Of a stretch of DNA of 5,611 nucleotides, positions 1 to 5,596 are shown piece after piece (the first letter of the stretch is position 1; each line of letters opens with the position of its first letter). Made by a program: the position numbers and the translations under genes. The notes below the pieces were generated by a model. The model saw nothing but the letters and a program-made list of their open reading frames with translations. It did not search any database and had not been told where the DNA came from. This DNA is from Bacteroidales bacterium (GTDB lineage Bacteria > Bacteroidota > Bacteroidia > Bacteroidales > Bacteroidaceae), in NCBI GenBank assembly GCA_004558865.1, contig SFCY01000173.1, positions 1-5,611 of the forward strand. The letters are read 5' to 3'.

Positions 1-62
1 GAGACTTGACGTTTTGAGACCGATAGATGCAGAAGACGACCGAAATAACATATATACATATC

Positions 63-100
63 GGCTTGGTTTCTAAACCTAATTTTTAGAACCGGCCTTT
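63..100 (+). terminator. Possible AT-rich terminator hairpin of an upstream gene
   Basis: TTCTAAA (71-77) pairs perfectly with TTTAGAA (85-91) around a 7-nt loop. The stem continues, after small bulges, with GG (68-69) against CC (92-93) and GGC (63-65) against GCC (95-97). A short T run (98-100) follows. The gene it would serve lies left of the window, so its role is inferred from structure alone. The DNA on the other side is also AT-rich, so it could act on either strand. Confidence 0.35.
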
Positions 101-239
101 AAAACTAAAATGCACTGGATTTGTCGGGTGCGACGATATTTTCTGGTACACCATATTGAACATCCTAAACGCTAATATTGATCATCAGAGAGTTATGGAG
201 CTTGCTCAAAAAAGTGACGAATACAGGTGACGCTTCATT

Positions 240-281
240 ACCATTATGGAAGATTGGTGGACCATTATGGAAGATTGGTGG
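240..281. repeat. Perfect 21-bp tandem duplication
   Basis: A 21-bp unit at 240-260, beginning ACCATTATGG and ending GATTGGTGG, is repeated exactly at 261-281. A decayed third copy may follow, since CCAT recurs at 282-285 before similarity fades. The unit length is a multiple of three, but the open frames across it show no other sign of coding. A recent slippage duplication is the simplest explanation. Confidence 0.9.
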
Positions 282-401
282 CCATGCGTTGGCGAAGTGC
301 GGAAAGCATAGTGTTCTTTTGCTGCTTTTTGGTCGTTTTCCAGTCCATGGTGTTCTGTTATTTGCAAAATGATTAAATTTTTGTGTCTTTTTTAGTCCAT
401 C

Positions 402-435
402 TTTGTATTGTTTGCAATTTTTTTGCTTACCTTTG
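402..435 (+). promoter_or_regulatory. Bacteroidota-type promoter for the gene at 552
   Basis: TACCTTTG (428-435) matches the Bacteroidota -7 consensus TAnnTTTG exactly. TTTG (402-405) is a candidate -33 element with a 22-nt spacer; TTG at 408-410 is an alternative. Transcription would begin about 5-8 bases after the -7 element, giving a leader of roughly 110 nt. The sequence just before the ATG at 552 is A/T-rich with no clear Shine-Dalgarno, which is normal in this phylum. Confidence 0.6.
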
Positions 436-551
436 CAGTCAAAAGTTTCAAGACCGTGCATAACGGCATCAGACAGTCCCATCTACAAGGCTTCCCGTGG
501 TGAACGGAGAGTTGGATATTAATCTTTTTTCAAACCACAAAAATAACTTTT

Positions 552-2231
552 ATGTTAAAATCCCTGTTTCTCCTGACCTTGGCCGCCATGCCATTGTCAG
601 CTTTGTCCCAGCTTCCCCTTGGCGGAACCGACGTGCCTATCCGCAGTCAGGCGGCCAGCGACGCAAGGGTGTCGGCATGGTTCTCTGCAAGTGTCAAAAA
701 GGCCGGACTCTCAACCGACGTCATTACCGAGAAGCCCGAGGGCGTGGAATACACGCGCCGCGTACGCAGTGGCTTCGGCATCAACCAGCAAAGGGGCTCA
801 TACGGCATCTACGACTATTTCAGTGGCAGCTATGTCTAGGACAGCGAGGGCAACGTGTATGTCTACAACCCCATCGCCCTCTTCCCCACCTATTCCTATA
901 TCAAGCTGGAGCCCCTGCAGGGCGACACGTTGGTGTGCCGCACACCGCAGCCCATCGTCAACATCTATGGCGACGTCTACTACGCCACCCGTCTGCGCGC
1001 CGACGTCAACGACAGCGGGCTGGCCTATCTCATCGATGTTCCCGAGGGAGCGTCTGAGCCCAACTACGACATCAAGTTCGTCCTGCGCAACGACTCGCTC
1101 TTCCAGGTGCCGGAGGAATACCTCACCTATCCCGGCACTTCCATCCAGTTTCCCAGCGTAATCCTCGGGCTCACCGACTCGCAGGGTATGTGGGTACAGG
1201 CGGGCGAGGCCAACTTCTCGCTGGTTCCTCCTCCCGGAGAGCCTACCCAGCTTCCGGCAGGCGTGAAGAGTGAGCCTTACAACCTCTTCAGCTTCGACAG
1301 CGACAACAAATACACGGTGCGCCACTCCACAGAGCTTGCCATCGACGGCAACGACATCTACATGACCAACCCCTACGGCCCCGACACCCTGCAGTGGATC
1401 CACGGCACGCTGAGCGACGGCAAGGTCACGTTCCGCCCCCAGTATATCGGAGTGGACACGCGCTCCAACCTGCATCTGTCGTTCCTCCCTGCCACTTACG
1501 TCACGCAGCAGAATCCCGACGGCACCATCGGCTACCTCTATTTCAAGGCCGACGAGCTTGTCTTCGATTTCGACGCTGAGGCCAGGACCCTCTCCACAGA
1601 CTCCACAGCAGCAGTGGCAGCCTTGATCAATGGTGGCTTGGACATGGTCAATGCCATCACGGGCTACAGGAACCCGCGTCTCAGTCCGTTCCCTGCCCAG
1701 GCAGCCACACCATCCGACCCCGTCATCGTGATGCTGCAGGCCTACAGCGAGGACTTGGGCACGGGCATGGTCAGCTTCGACTTCTTCCCCCTCGACACCG
1801 ATGGAAAGGCGCTGCCCACCGCACGCCTCTTCTACAACCTCTACCTCGACGACGAGCTCCTGACCGTGGGGCCGCCTGATTACAACAATGTGCAGACTCC
1901 GTTCACCAACATCGCCAGCAACTATGCCGACAATGAGTATTTCTTCACCAGCCAGGAGGTCCACAATGTCTACCTCACCCGCTCCTTCGACAAGGTAGGC
2001 GTGCAGGTGCTGTATCGTTACGGCGACCAGTGGTACAAGAGCAAGCTCGTGAGCAAGTCGCTCGACGAGACCAACGGCATCAGCGGCCCCACAGGCAAGG
2101 CCGAGGCGCCCGTGGCCCAGACATGGTACGACTTGGGCGGCCGCCGCGTCTCCAGTCCAGCCAAGGGATTGTATCTGAGGATCTCCCACTATGCCGACGG
2201 CAGCGTGAAGACCGAGAAGGTGATGCGCTGA
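552..2231 (+). pseudogene. Exported protein of unknown function, interrupted by one in-frame amber codon
   Basis: One reading frame of 560 codons runs from ATG 552 to TGA 2229-2231, broken only by TAG at codon 96 (837-839). Composition, frame and protein character are the same on both sides of the stop, so the two pieces are one gene. Residues 1-20 form a type I signal peptide: a Lys, a hydrophobic stretch, then SALSQ, with cleavage likely before Gln20 or close by. There is no lipobox Cys. The rest is polar and rich in aromatic and beta-type residues. A segment at about 264-295 (DGNDIYM...WIHGTLSDGKVTF) resembles, from memory, a motif recurring in Prevotella exported proteins. The C-terminus carries WYDLGGRRV (about 525-533) followed by KGLYLR, a tail common in secreted Bacteroidales proteins. 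I recognise no enzymatic domain. After the stop, the first restart candidate is GTG 855, which lacks a signal peptide, so the exported product is probably lost unless the TAG is read through or is a sequence error. Confidence 0.8.
837..839 (+). other. In-frame amber stop (TAG) in the exported-protein gene
   Basis: The frame reads Tyr-Val-TAG-Asp-Ser-Glu-Gly-Asn-Val-Tyr. One base change converts TAG to CAG (Gln), GAG (Glu), AAG (Lys) or TGG (Trp). No frameshift is needed to join the two halves. The other genes in the window end in TGA or TAA, so nothing here tests whether TAG is recoded; in a Bacteroidota chromosome a plain nonsense mutation is by far the likelier reading. Confidence 0.9.
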
Positions 2232-2255
2232 TGCTCTCGCATCGGCAGTTTCGCA

Positions 2256-2318
2256 AAACAATACAAAAACAAGGCCGGCAGTCCGCTGTGGACTGACTGC
2301 CTTGTTTTTGTATTGTTT
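2256..2318. terminator. Strong bidirectional terminator hairpin
   Basis: A perfect 20-bp inverted repeat has its left arm at 2256-2275 and its right arm at 2299-2318. The right arm contains the T-rich run TTGTTTTTGTATTGTTT. Inside the 23-nt loop, CAGTCC (2279-2284) can pair with GGACTG (2290-2295), and GGCAGT (2277-2282) with ACTGCC (2296-2301) is a competing fold. It begins 24 bases after the stop of the exported-protein gene and is symmetrical, so it can end transcription from that gene and from doxX reading the other way. Confidence 0.85.
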
Positions 2319-2351
2319 GACTCTTTCGTCTGATTTCTTCCAAGTCCTAAA

Positions 2352-2391
2352 CAACAAAGCAGGCGGTCCGTTGGGGCCGCCTGCATTGTTG
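2352..2391 (-). terminator. GC-rich hairpin downstream of doxX, likely its primary terminator
   Basis: CAACAA (2352-2357) pairs with TTGTTG (2386-2391) and GCAGGCGG (2359-2366) with CCGCCTGC (2377-2384), with one A·A mismatch between them. The stem can grow by TCC (2367-2369) against GGG (2374-2376) around a GTTG loop. On the minus strand the GC stem is followed by TTTGTTGTTT, the usual arrangement of an intrinsic terminator. It starts about 27 bases after the doxX stop codon. The hairpin at 2256-2318 then acts as a second barrier. Confidence 0.75.
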
Positions 2392-2418
2392 CTATAATAA
2401 GAGGTGTTCCTTTGTTGG

Positions 2419-2829
2419 TCAGCTCAGCACTCCCGAGCGCGTTGCGGCGTATTTGCCGCCACCCGTGAACACCAATGCGGCCGCGCCGAGGAGATAGAGC
2501 ATGGGCAGCTCCACAGCCCATCCGCCCGTGGTGGGGTCGACGGTGAAGAGGGTGCCAAGATGGGCCATGAGAATCGCCACCACCATGTTGCCGGTCATGA
2601 TGACCGAGGCCAGGCGCGTCCACAGCCCCGCCACAATCATAAGGGCCGCTATCAGTTCGGCGGCAAGCGAGAAGTAGGCAATGAACGAGGGCAGTCCCAT
2701 CTGCGCCAACATGCCGCCGATGAAGCCCACGCCATAAATCAGTTTGTGAACACCGTGAAAAAGCATTAGTCCGCCCACGCTCACTCTGAGGAGCAACAAA
2801 CCAAGGTCGTTATTGCGGAGAAAGTTTGT
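2419..2829 (-). CDS. DoxX-family membrane protein, start codon removed by an insertion sequence
   Basis: This is a small integral membrane protein of the DoxX family; the exact function of this member is not known. Reading down the minus strand, chromosomal coding sequence begins at the insertion-sequence border as TNFLRNNDLGLLLLRVSVGG, giving 136 residues to TGA 2421-2419, close to the usual length. About four hydrophobic segments are visible. Typical family features are RVSVGGLMLFHGVHKL, the segment AAELIAALMIVAGLWTRLAS, and the final membrane stretch ending FTGGGKYA. No ATG exists in this frame between the border and an in-frame stop inside the element (2934-2932). The first possible initiator is TTG 2799-2797, which would drop ten residues before the first membrane segment. 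The frame also stays open for 34 codons into the element. I infer that the original start lay at the border. The gene is probably poorly expressed or inactive, although a shortened product from TTG 2799 is possible. Its former upstream neighbour is trmN6. Confidence 0.85.
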   Translation of the reverse strand, partial: TNFLRNNDLGLLLLRVSVGGLMLFHGVHKLIYGVGFIGGMLAQMGLPSFIAYFSLAAELIAALMIVAGLWTRLASVIMTGNMVVAILMAHLGTLFTVDPTTGGWAVELPMLYLLGAAALVFTGGGKYAATRSGVLS

Positions 2830-2830
2830 T

Positions 2831-2849
2831 TGAGTCCACTTTAAAAAGT
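2831..2849 (+). repeat. Left terminal inverted repeat of the insertion sequence
   Basis: TGAGTCCACTTTAAAAAGT is the exact reverse complement of 4592-4610. The inner part is itself a dyad, ACTTT-AA-AAAGT, so each end carries a small internal symmetry as well as the end-to-end one. It marks the border with the truncated doxX gene. Confidence 0.92.
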
Positions 2850-2894
2850 CCGCATTTGCAAAGAGCGAACTTCTTTTGTCGTATATCCTTCTGA

Positions 2895-2920
2895 TTTGTG
2901 AGATTTTTTTTGTACCTTTA
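2895..2920 (+). promoter_or_regulatory. Weak promoter candidate for the transposase
   Basis: TACCTTTA (2913-2920) differs from the Bacteroidota -7 consensus only in its last base and lies 21 bases before the transposase ATG. TTTG at 2895-2898 is the nearest -33-like element, but the 14-nt spacer is short. Weak or incomplete promoters are common in insertion sequences, which limit their own transposition. Confidence 0.35.
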
Positions 2921-2941
2921 CACCTGTAATCTCAACTCGAT

Positions 2942-4600
2942 ATGTTTAGTGATCCTTCCCTTCAGCTGGGCAAGCGTGCTTCAAAGAAATATCAAGATCC
3001 CAAGGCTTGGCACAACCAGTTCTTCAGCATGGTTACGTCCAAGATAGACGAGGATATTTTCAAGCCACTGTTCAAGGAAGGCAACATGGGTGCCCCCAAT
3101 GCCTCTGTGCGCATAATAGTGGCCATGTCCATATTGAAAGAGGGATTCGGATGTAGTGATGAGGAACTCTTCGAGAAGTGCGAGTTTGATCTTCTTACTC
3201 GGCGCGCACTGGGTCTAATGAACCTTGATGACAAGTTGCCATCCCTTGACACCTATTATCTATTTCGCCGCCGCATATGCGCCTATTATGACGTGTATGG
3301 AGTTGATCTGATGAGGGACAATTTCGAGCATGTGGCCGGTGAGCAGGTAAAAGAGCTGAAGATATCAGGCAAATGTGTCCGCATGGACAGCAAACTCATT
3401 GGGAGCAACATCGCTAGATACTCGCGTTATGAGCTGATACACCGCACGCTGACGAAGTTCCTCTCTCATAATGCGAACATGGAACTTCTCTCTAGCAACA
3501 TACAGAGCAAGGCAAAGGAATATATAAAAGAGGATCCGGAGAAGACGGTCTACCGTTCAGATAAGGATGCGCTGTCGAACCGCCTGTATGACCTGGGGGC
3601 GTTTATCCACTCAATACTGTCTCTGTATGATGATACCTTTGCTGATTACGACATCATCAAGCGGGTATTCGACGACCAGTATGAGATAGCAGACGAGGGG
3701 AAGATAATGTTGCGCGATAAGAAGAAGATTTCCGCTAACAGCCTTCAAAGCCCATTTGACAAAGACGCATCCTTCCGCAACAAGCACGGTCAAAATGTGT
3801 CGGGCTATGTTACCAACATCACCGAGACTGTAGAGGAAAACAAGCCGAGCATCATAACATCTGTACAGACAGAGACAGCTACCAAGGCGGACTGCCACAT
3901 GCTGCAGGAAGGCGTCAGCAATAGTGAGAAGGTGACCGGAGAGAAAGTCGAGACAGTATATGCAGACGGTGCCTACCAGAGCCCTGAGAACAGAGACTTT
4001 GCTGAACGGCACGATGGTATGCAACTCAAGACTGGCAAGATGCAAGGCGGAGGCCGTTGGGAGCTTTTCCTTCATGATGGCGACAAACTTACCGTGAGAG
4101 AAAAAACAACGGGAAAGACGTTTGAGGCTGTTAAAGCCGTAACAAAGCAGGGAAAATTCAATCGTTGGAGAATTCCATGGAACAACAAAACGGGATGGCG
4201 GTATTTTGAGGAGAAGGACATAGAGGCCTTCAAGCTGCGACAACAAATTGAGAGCCTACCACAAGAAGAGCAGCACAAGAGGAACAACGTAGAAGCGGCA
4301 ATGTTCCAATACAGTTTTCACACACGAAATGGCAAGACACGATATCGTGGCCTGCTGAAACACCGTATGCATGCATACGCAAGATGCACGTGGATGAACC
4401 TCAGGAGGATAGTAATATCCTTTGAGGATCCTATAAAGGTACTTGCTTTTTACATTTTCTGGCACTTTAGCGCTATTTTCAGACGTTCTGCATGCTTTTC
4501 AAAATTTATTCGGAGACTTCGAGAATTTACAACGATGGAGTGCTCAGGGCTGGAAATTCAATGGAAATGCCAACTATACTCTAAATTTCCTACTTTTTAA
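2942..4600 (+). CDS. IS1182-like DDE transposase
   Basis: This 552-residue protein would cut and move the surrounding element by recognising its terminal repeats. Residues about 40-115 resemble the N-terminal DUF772-type domain of IS1182/IS5-group transposases (FKPLFKEGNMGAPNASVRII through SLDTYYLFRRRI). The likely catalytic triad is Asp149 in VRMDSKLIG, Asp342 in VYADGAYQSPEN and Glu451 in RNNVEAAMFQ. The stretch at about 270-293 (SPFDKDASFRNKHGQ, then GYVTNITET) is the conserved block before the second Asp. A basic region, RNGKTRYRGLLKHRMHAYAR, follows the Glu. ATG 2942 is the first start in the frame, and the length fits the family. TAA 4598-4600 falls inside the right inverted repeat, so the gene ends 10 bases before the tip of the element. 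No frameshift or missing catalytic residue is seen. The subfamily is judged from memory of the motifs. Confidence 0.9.
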   Translation: MFSDPSLQLGKRASKKYQDPKAWHNQFFSMVTSKIDEDIFKPLFKEGNMGAPNASVRIIVAMSILKEGFGCSDEELFEKCEFDLLTRRALGLMNLDDKLPSLDTYYLFRRRICAYYDVYGVDLMRDNFEHVAGEQVKELKISGKCVRMDSKLIGSNIARYSRYELIHRTLTKFLSHNANMELLSSNIQSKAKEYIKEDPEKTVYRSDKDALSNRLYDLGAFIHSILSLYDDTFADYDIIKRVFDDQYEIADEGKIMLRDKKKISANSLQSPFDKDASFRNKHGQNVSGYVTNITETVEENKPSIITSVQTETATKADCHMLQEGVSNSEKVTGEKVETVYADGAYQSPENRDFAERHDGMQLKTGKMQGGGRWELFLHDGDKLTVREKTTGKTFEAVKAVTKQGKFNRWRIPWNNKTGWRYFEEKDIEAFKLRQQIESLPQEEQHKRNNVEAAMFQYSFHTRNGKTRYRGLLKHRMHAYARCTWMNLRRIVISFEDPIKVLAFYIFWHFSAIFRRSACFSKFIRRLREFTTMECSGLEIQWKCQLYSKFPTF

Positions 4601-4610
4601 AGTGGACTCA
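4592..4610 (-). repeat. Right terminal inverted repeat of the insertion sequence
   Basis: Read on the minus strand, this is identical to 2831-2849 over all 19 bases. It contains the transposase stop codon TAA (4598-4600), so the last codons of the gene and the transposase-binding site share the same DNA. The trmN6 stop codon lies five bases outside it. Confidence 0.92.
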
Positions 4611-4615
4611 ATGAA

Positions 4616-5323
4616 TTACAGAAGGAATTCCTTTGTCAGCAGCCCATACCAGTCGGAGCGGCTTGCGTCGGGATTGAGCAGATTGGCGGTGGCCCCGAAG
4701 GTCTCGCCAGGGGGTGGGGGAGAGGCGGTCCTCTTGAAAGCCAACAGCACGCGTTTGGGTTGCTTGCGGGGAGTTGTCTTGACGAGCAGCCGACGCGTGG
4801 CCCTGAGCCCCTTTATATAGGCCTCCGCGCTGAACGCCTCCTCGGCCTGTGTGGGGACGATGGCCGAGAACACGCCTTCGGGCGCGAGCAGGCGGCAGAC
4901 CGCTCCAAAAAGCTCGTCGAAAGGCAGCGACGCCGCGTGCCGGGCCAGGGTGCGGCGCGTATCGGGCGAGGTCAGGGAACCCACGAAGAACGGTGGGTTG
5001 GAGACGATGCAGTCATAGGGCGCTCCCGCCCACTCTTGGATGGCCTTGCAGGCGATGCGCACGCGGGGGGCGAAGGGCGACGCGCCAACATTGTCGCGCG
5101 CCTGTTCGCATGTCTCAGCGTCGATGTCGATGCCCGTCACTTCGGCCCGTGGGAAGCGTTGCGCCATCATGAGGGCGATGACGCCCGTGGCGCAGCCCAC
5201 GTCGAGAATCCGCCGCCCTCCCTCGGCCCAAGCACCAAGGAGAACTCCGTCGGTGCCCACTTTCATAGCGCATCGGTCCTGGCGGATGGTGAATTGGCTG
5301 AAATGGAATGTGTCCTTGCTCAT
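4616..5323 (-). CDS. tRNA1(Val) (adenine(37)-N6)-methyltransferase, TrmN6/YfiC family
   Basis: By family, this cytoplasmic enzyme uses S-adenosylmethionine to methylate N6 of adenine 37, next to the anticodon of tRNA1(Val). The 235 residues are near the family's usual length (E. coli about 245). Visible features are MKVGTDGVLLGAWA (20-33), the early signature of the group; the SAM-binding motif I ILDVGCATG (39-47); the acidic strand VTGIDIDAE (62-70); and IVSNPPFF (106-113), the NPPF/Y catalytic motif of N6-adenine methyltransferases. The C-terminus ends LLTKEFLL, matching the family's usual LTK-E/D-F end. ATG 5323-5321 is followed at once by the conserved N-terminus, which supports this start. 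I find no clear -7 element upstream on the minus strand. The gene looks intact: the neighbouring insertion sequence lies just beyond the TAA (4618-4616). Before the insertion it was probably followed directly by doxX in one transcript. Other small NPPF methyltransferases are the main alternative. Confidence 0.88.
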   Translation of the reverse strand: MSKDTFHFSQFTIRQDRCAMKVGTDGVLLGAWAEGGRRILDVGCATGVIALMMAQRFPRAEVTGIDIDAETCEQARDNVGASPFAPRVRIACKAIQEWAGAPYDCIVSNPPFFVGSLTSPDTRRTLARHAASLPFDELFGAVCRLLAPEGVFSAIVPTQAEEAFSAEAYIKGLRATRRLLVKTTPRKQPKRVLLAFKRTASPPPPGETFGATANLLNPDASRSDWYGLLTKEFLL

Positions 5324-5460
5324 ACATACTCAATAACGGAGAGTCGCCCGTATTATTGCCGTCCATAAGGTCGGTTGGTAGGCTCCCGTGCCTCTTGCCC
5401 AGCCCCTCGGTGCTCCTAAGAATAGAAAATCATGGACAGGCTTACGCTCCATAGTAGCTC

Positions 5461-5521
5461 TGAGGCTCAACCTGGGATAGCCTTACGAGCAAGCTCGACG
5501 GCTATCCCAGGCTGAGCCTCA
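5461..5521. repeat. Long near-perfect palindrome of unknown role
   Basis: Left arm 5461-5482 and right arm 5500-5521 pair over 22 positions with a single A·C mismatch (5470 and 5512). The arms are TGAGGCTCA plus CCTGGGATAGCC on the left and the complement on the right. The 17-nt centre holds a second perfect hairpin, CGAGC-AA-GCTCG (5486-5497). Neither side has a proper T run: + reads ATTCCCTACTTT and minus GAGCTACTATGG. A classic terminator is therefore less likely than an extragenic palindromic element or a structured regulatory site. The copy number of such an element cannot be judged from this window. Confidence 0.8.
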
Positions 5522-5531
5522 TTCCCTACTT

Positions 5532-5539
5532 TATCTTTG
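5532..5539 (+). promoter_or_regulatory. Bacteroidota -7-like element after the palindrome
   Basis: TATCTTTG matches TAnnTTTG exactly and is followed by CAGTG, a typical context. No TTTG is found at the -33 distance, which falls in or beside the right arm of the palindrome at 5500-5521. Any start would lie near 5545-5550 and read out of the window to the right. Confidence 0.4.
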
Positions 5540-5588
5540 CAGTGTGAATATTTTAAAGGTTTATGCCTTTAGTTTCATGGTTAATTTT

Positions 5589-5596
5589 TACCTTTG
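5589..5596 (+). promoter_or_regulatory. Bacteroidota -7-like element at the right edge
   Basis: TACCTTTG matches TAnnTTTG exactly, within an AT-rich stretch. No TTTG is seen at -33; TTTA (5568-5571) is the closest, with a 17-nt spacer. Together with the site at 5532 it suggests one or two starts for a gene to the right of the window. Confidence 0.45.

Larger units (their letters stand above)
1..551. other. Intergenic region without a convincing gene
   Basis: This stretch is AT-rich and has none of the C-ending codon bias of the neighbouring chromosomal gene. Two short open frames overlap here on opposite strands (178-372 plus and 165-482 minus). Both run through the tandem repeat, and the minus one also runs through the promoter, so neither looks real. 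What it does hold is a candidate terminator hairpin (63-100), a 21-bp tandem duplication (240-281) and a promoter (402-435) for the gene starting at 552. It is probably the end of an upstream transcription unit followed by a long 5' region. Confidence 0.6.
2831..4610. mobile_element. Complete insertion sequence, IS1182-like
   Basis: The element is 1,780 bp, bounded by a 19-bp perfect terminal inverted repeat and carrying one transposase gene that nearly fills it. The repeat could be counted as 20 bp (2830 and 4611 also match). It sits between two minus-strand genes, removing the start of doxX and lying five bases beyond the trmN6 stop. The flanks GTTTGT (2824-2829) and ATGAATT (4611-4617) show no direct repeat, so no target-site duplication is visible. 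Codon use inside is less C-ending than in the neighbouring genes, fitting horizontal origin. The intact frame and matching ends suggest it is recent and possibly active. Confidence 0.9.

Noticed and set aside
178..372. A 64-codon plus-strand open frame containing a repeated PLWKIGG
   Set aside because: The peptide repeat is simply the 21-bp DNA duplication read in frame. There is no promoter or start context and no similarity that I recognise.
165..482. A 105-codon minus-strand open frame in the left intergenic region
   Set aside because: It overlaps the promoter at 428-435 and the tandem repeat, shows no domain or codon bias, and the region is AT-rich throughout.
837..839. Recoding of TAG as an amino acid as a programmed feature
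   Set aside because: Known TAG recoding occurs in certain phages and in pyrrolysine users. Nothing here is phage-like, no recoding structure is evident after the codon, and one isolated stop is better explained by mutation or error.
497..1161. Alternative plus-strand frames over the start of the exported-protein gene
   Set aside because: They are out-of-frame shadows with Arg/Pro/Ser-rich products. The frame beginning at 552 has the signal peptide and continues coherently to 2231.
798..2357. A 519-codon open frame on the minus strand opposite the exported-protein gene
   Set aside because: It mirrors the C-rich third positions of the plus-strand gene, its product is low-complexity and Val/Gly/Glu-rich with no recognisable domain, and it runs through both terminator hairpins. 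The plus frame has a signal peptide, sensible protein character and a terminator.
2831..2900. A possible outward promoter at the left end of the element that could drive doxX
   Set aside because: On the minus strand the best site is GCTCTTTG, which lacks the TA of the -7 element and has no suitable -33 partner, so it is too weak to claim.
4443..4820. A 125-codon plus-strand frame spanning the right end of the insertion sequence into trmN6
   Set aside because: It overlaps the transposase in another frame and then runs antisense to trmN6, with no recognisable protein features.
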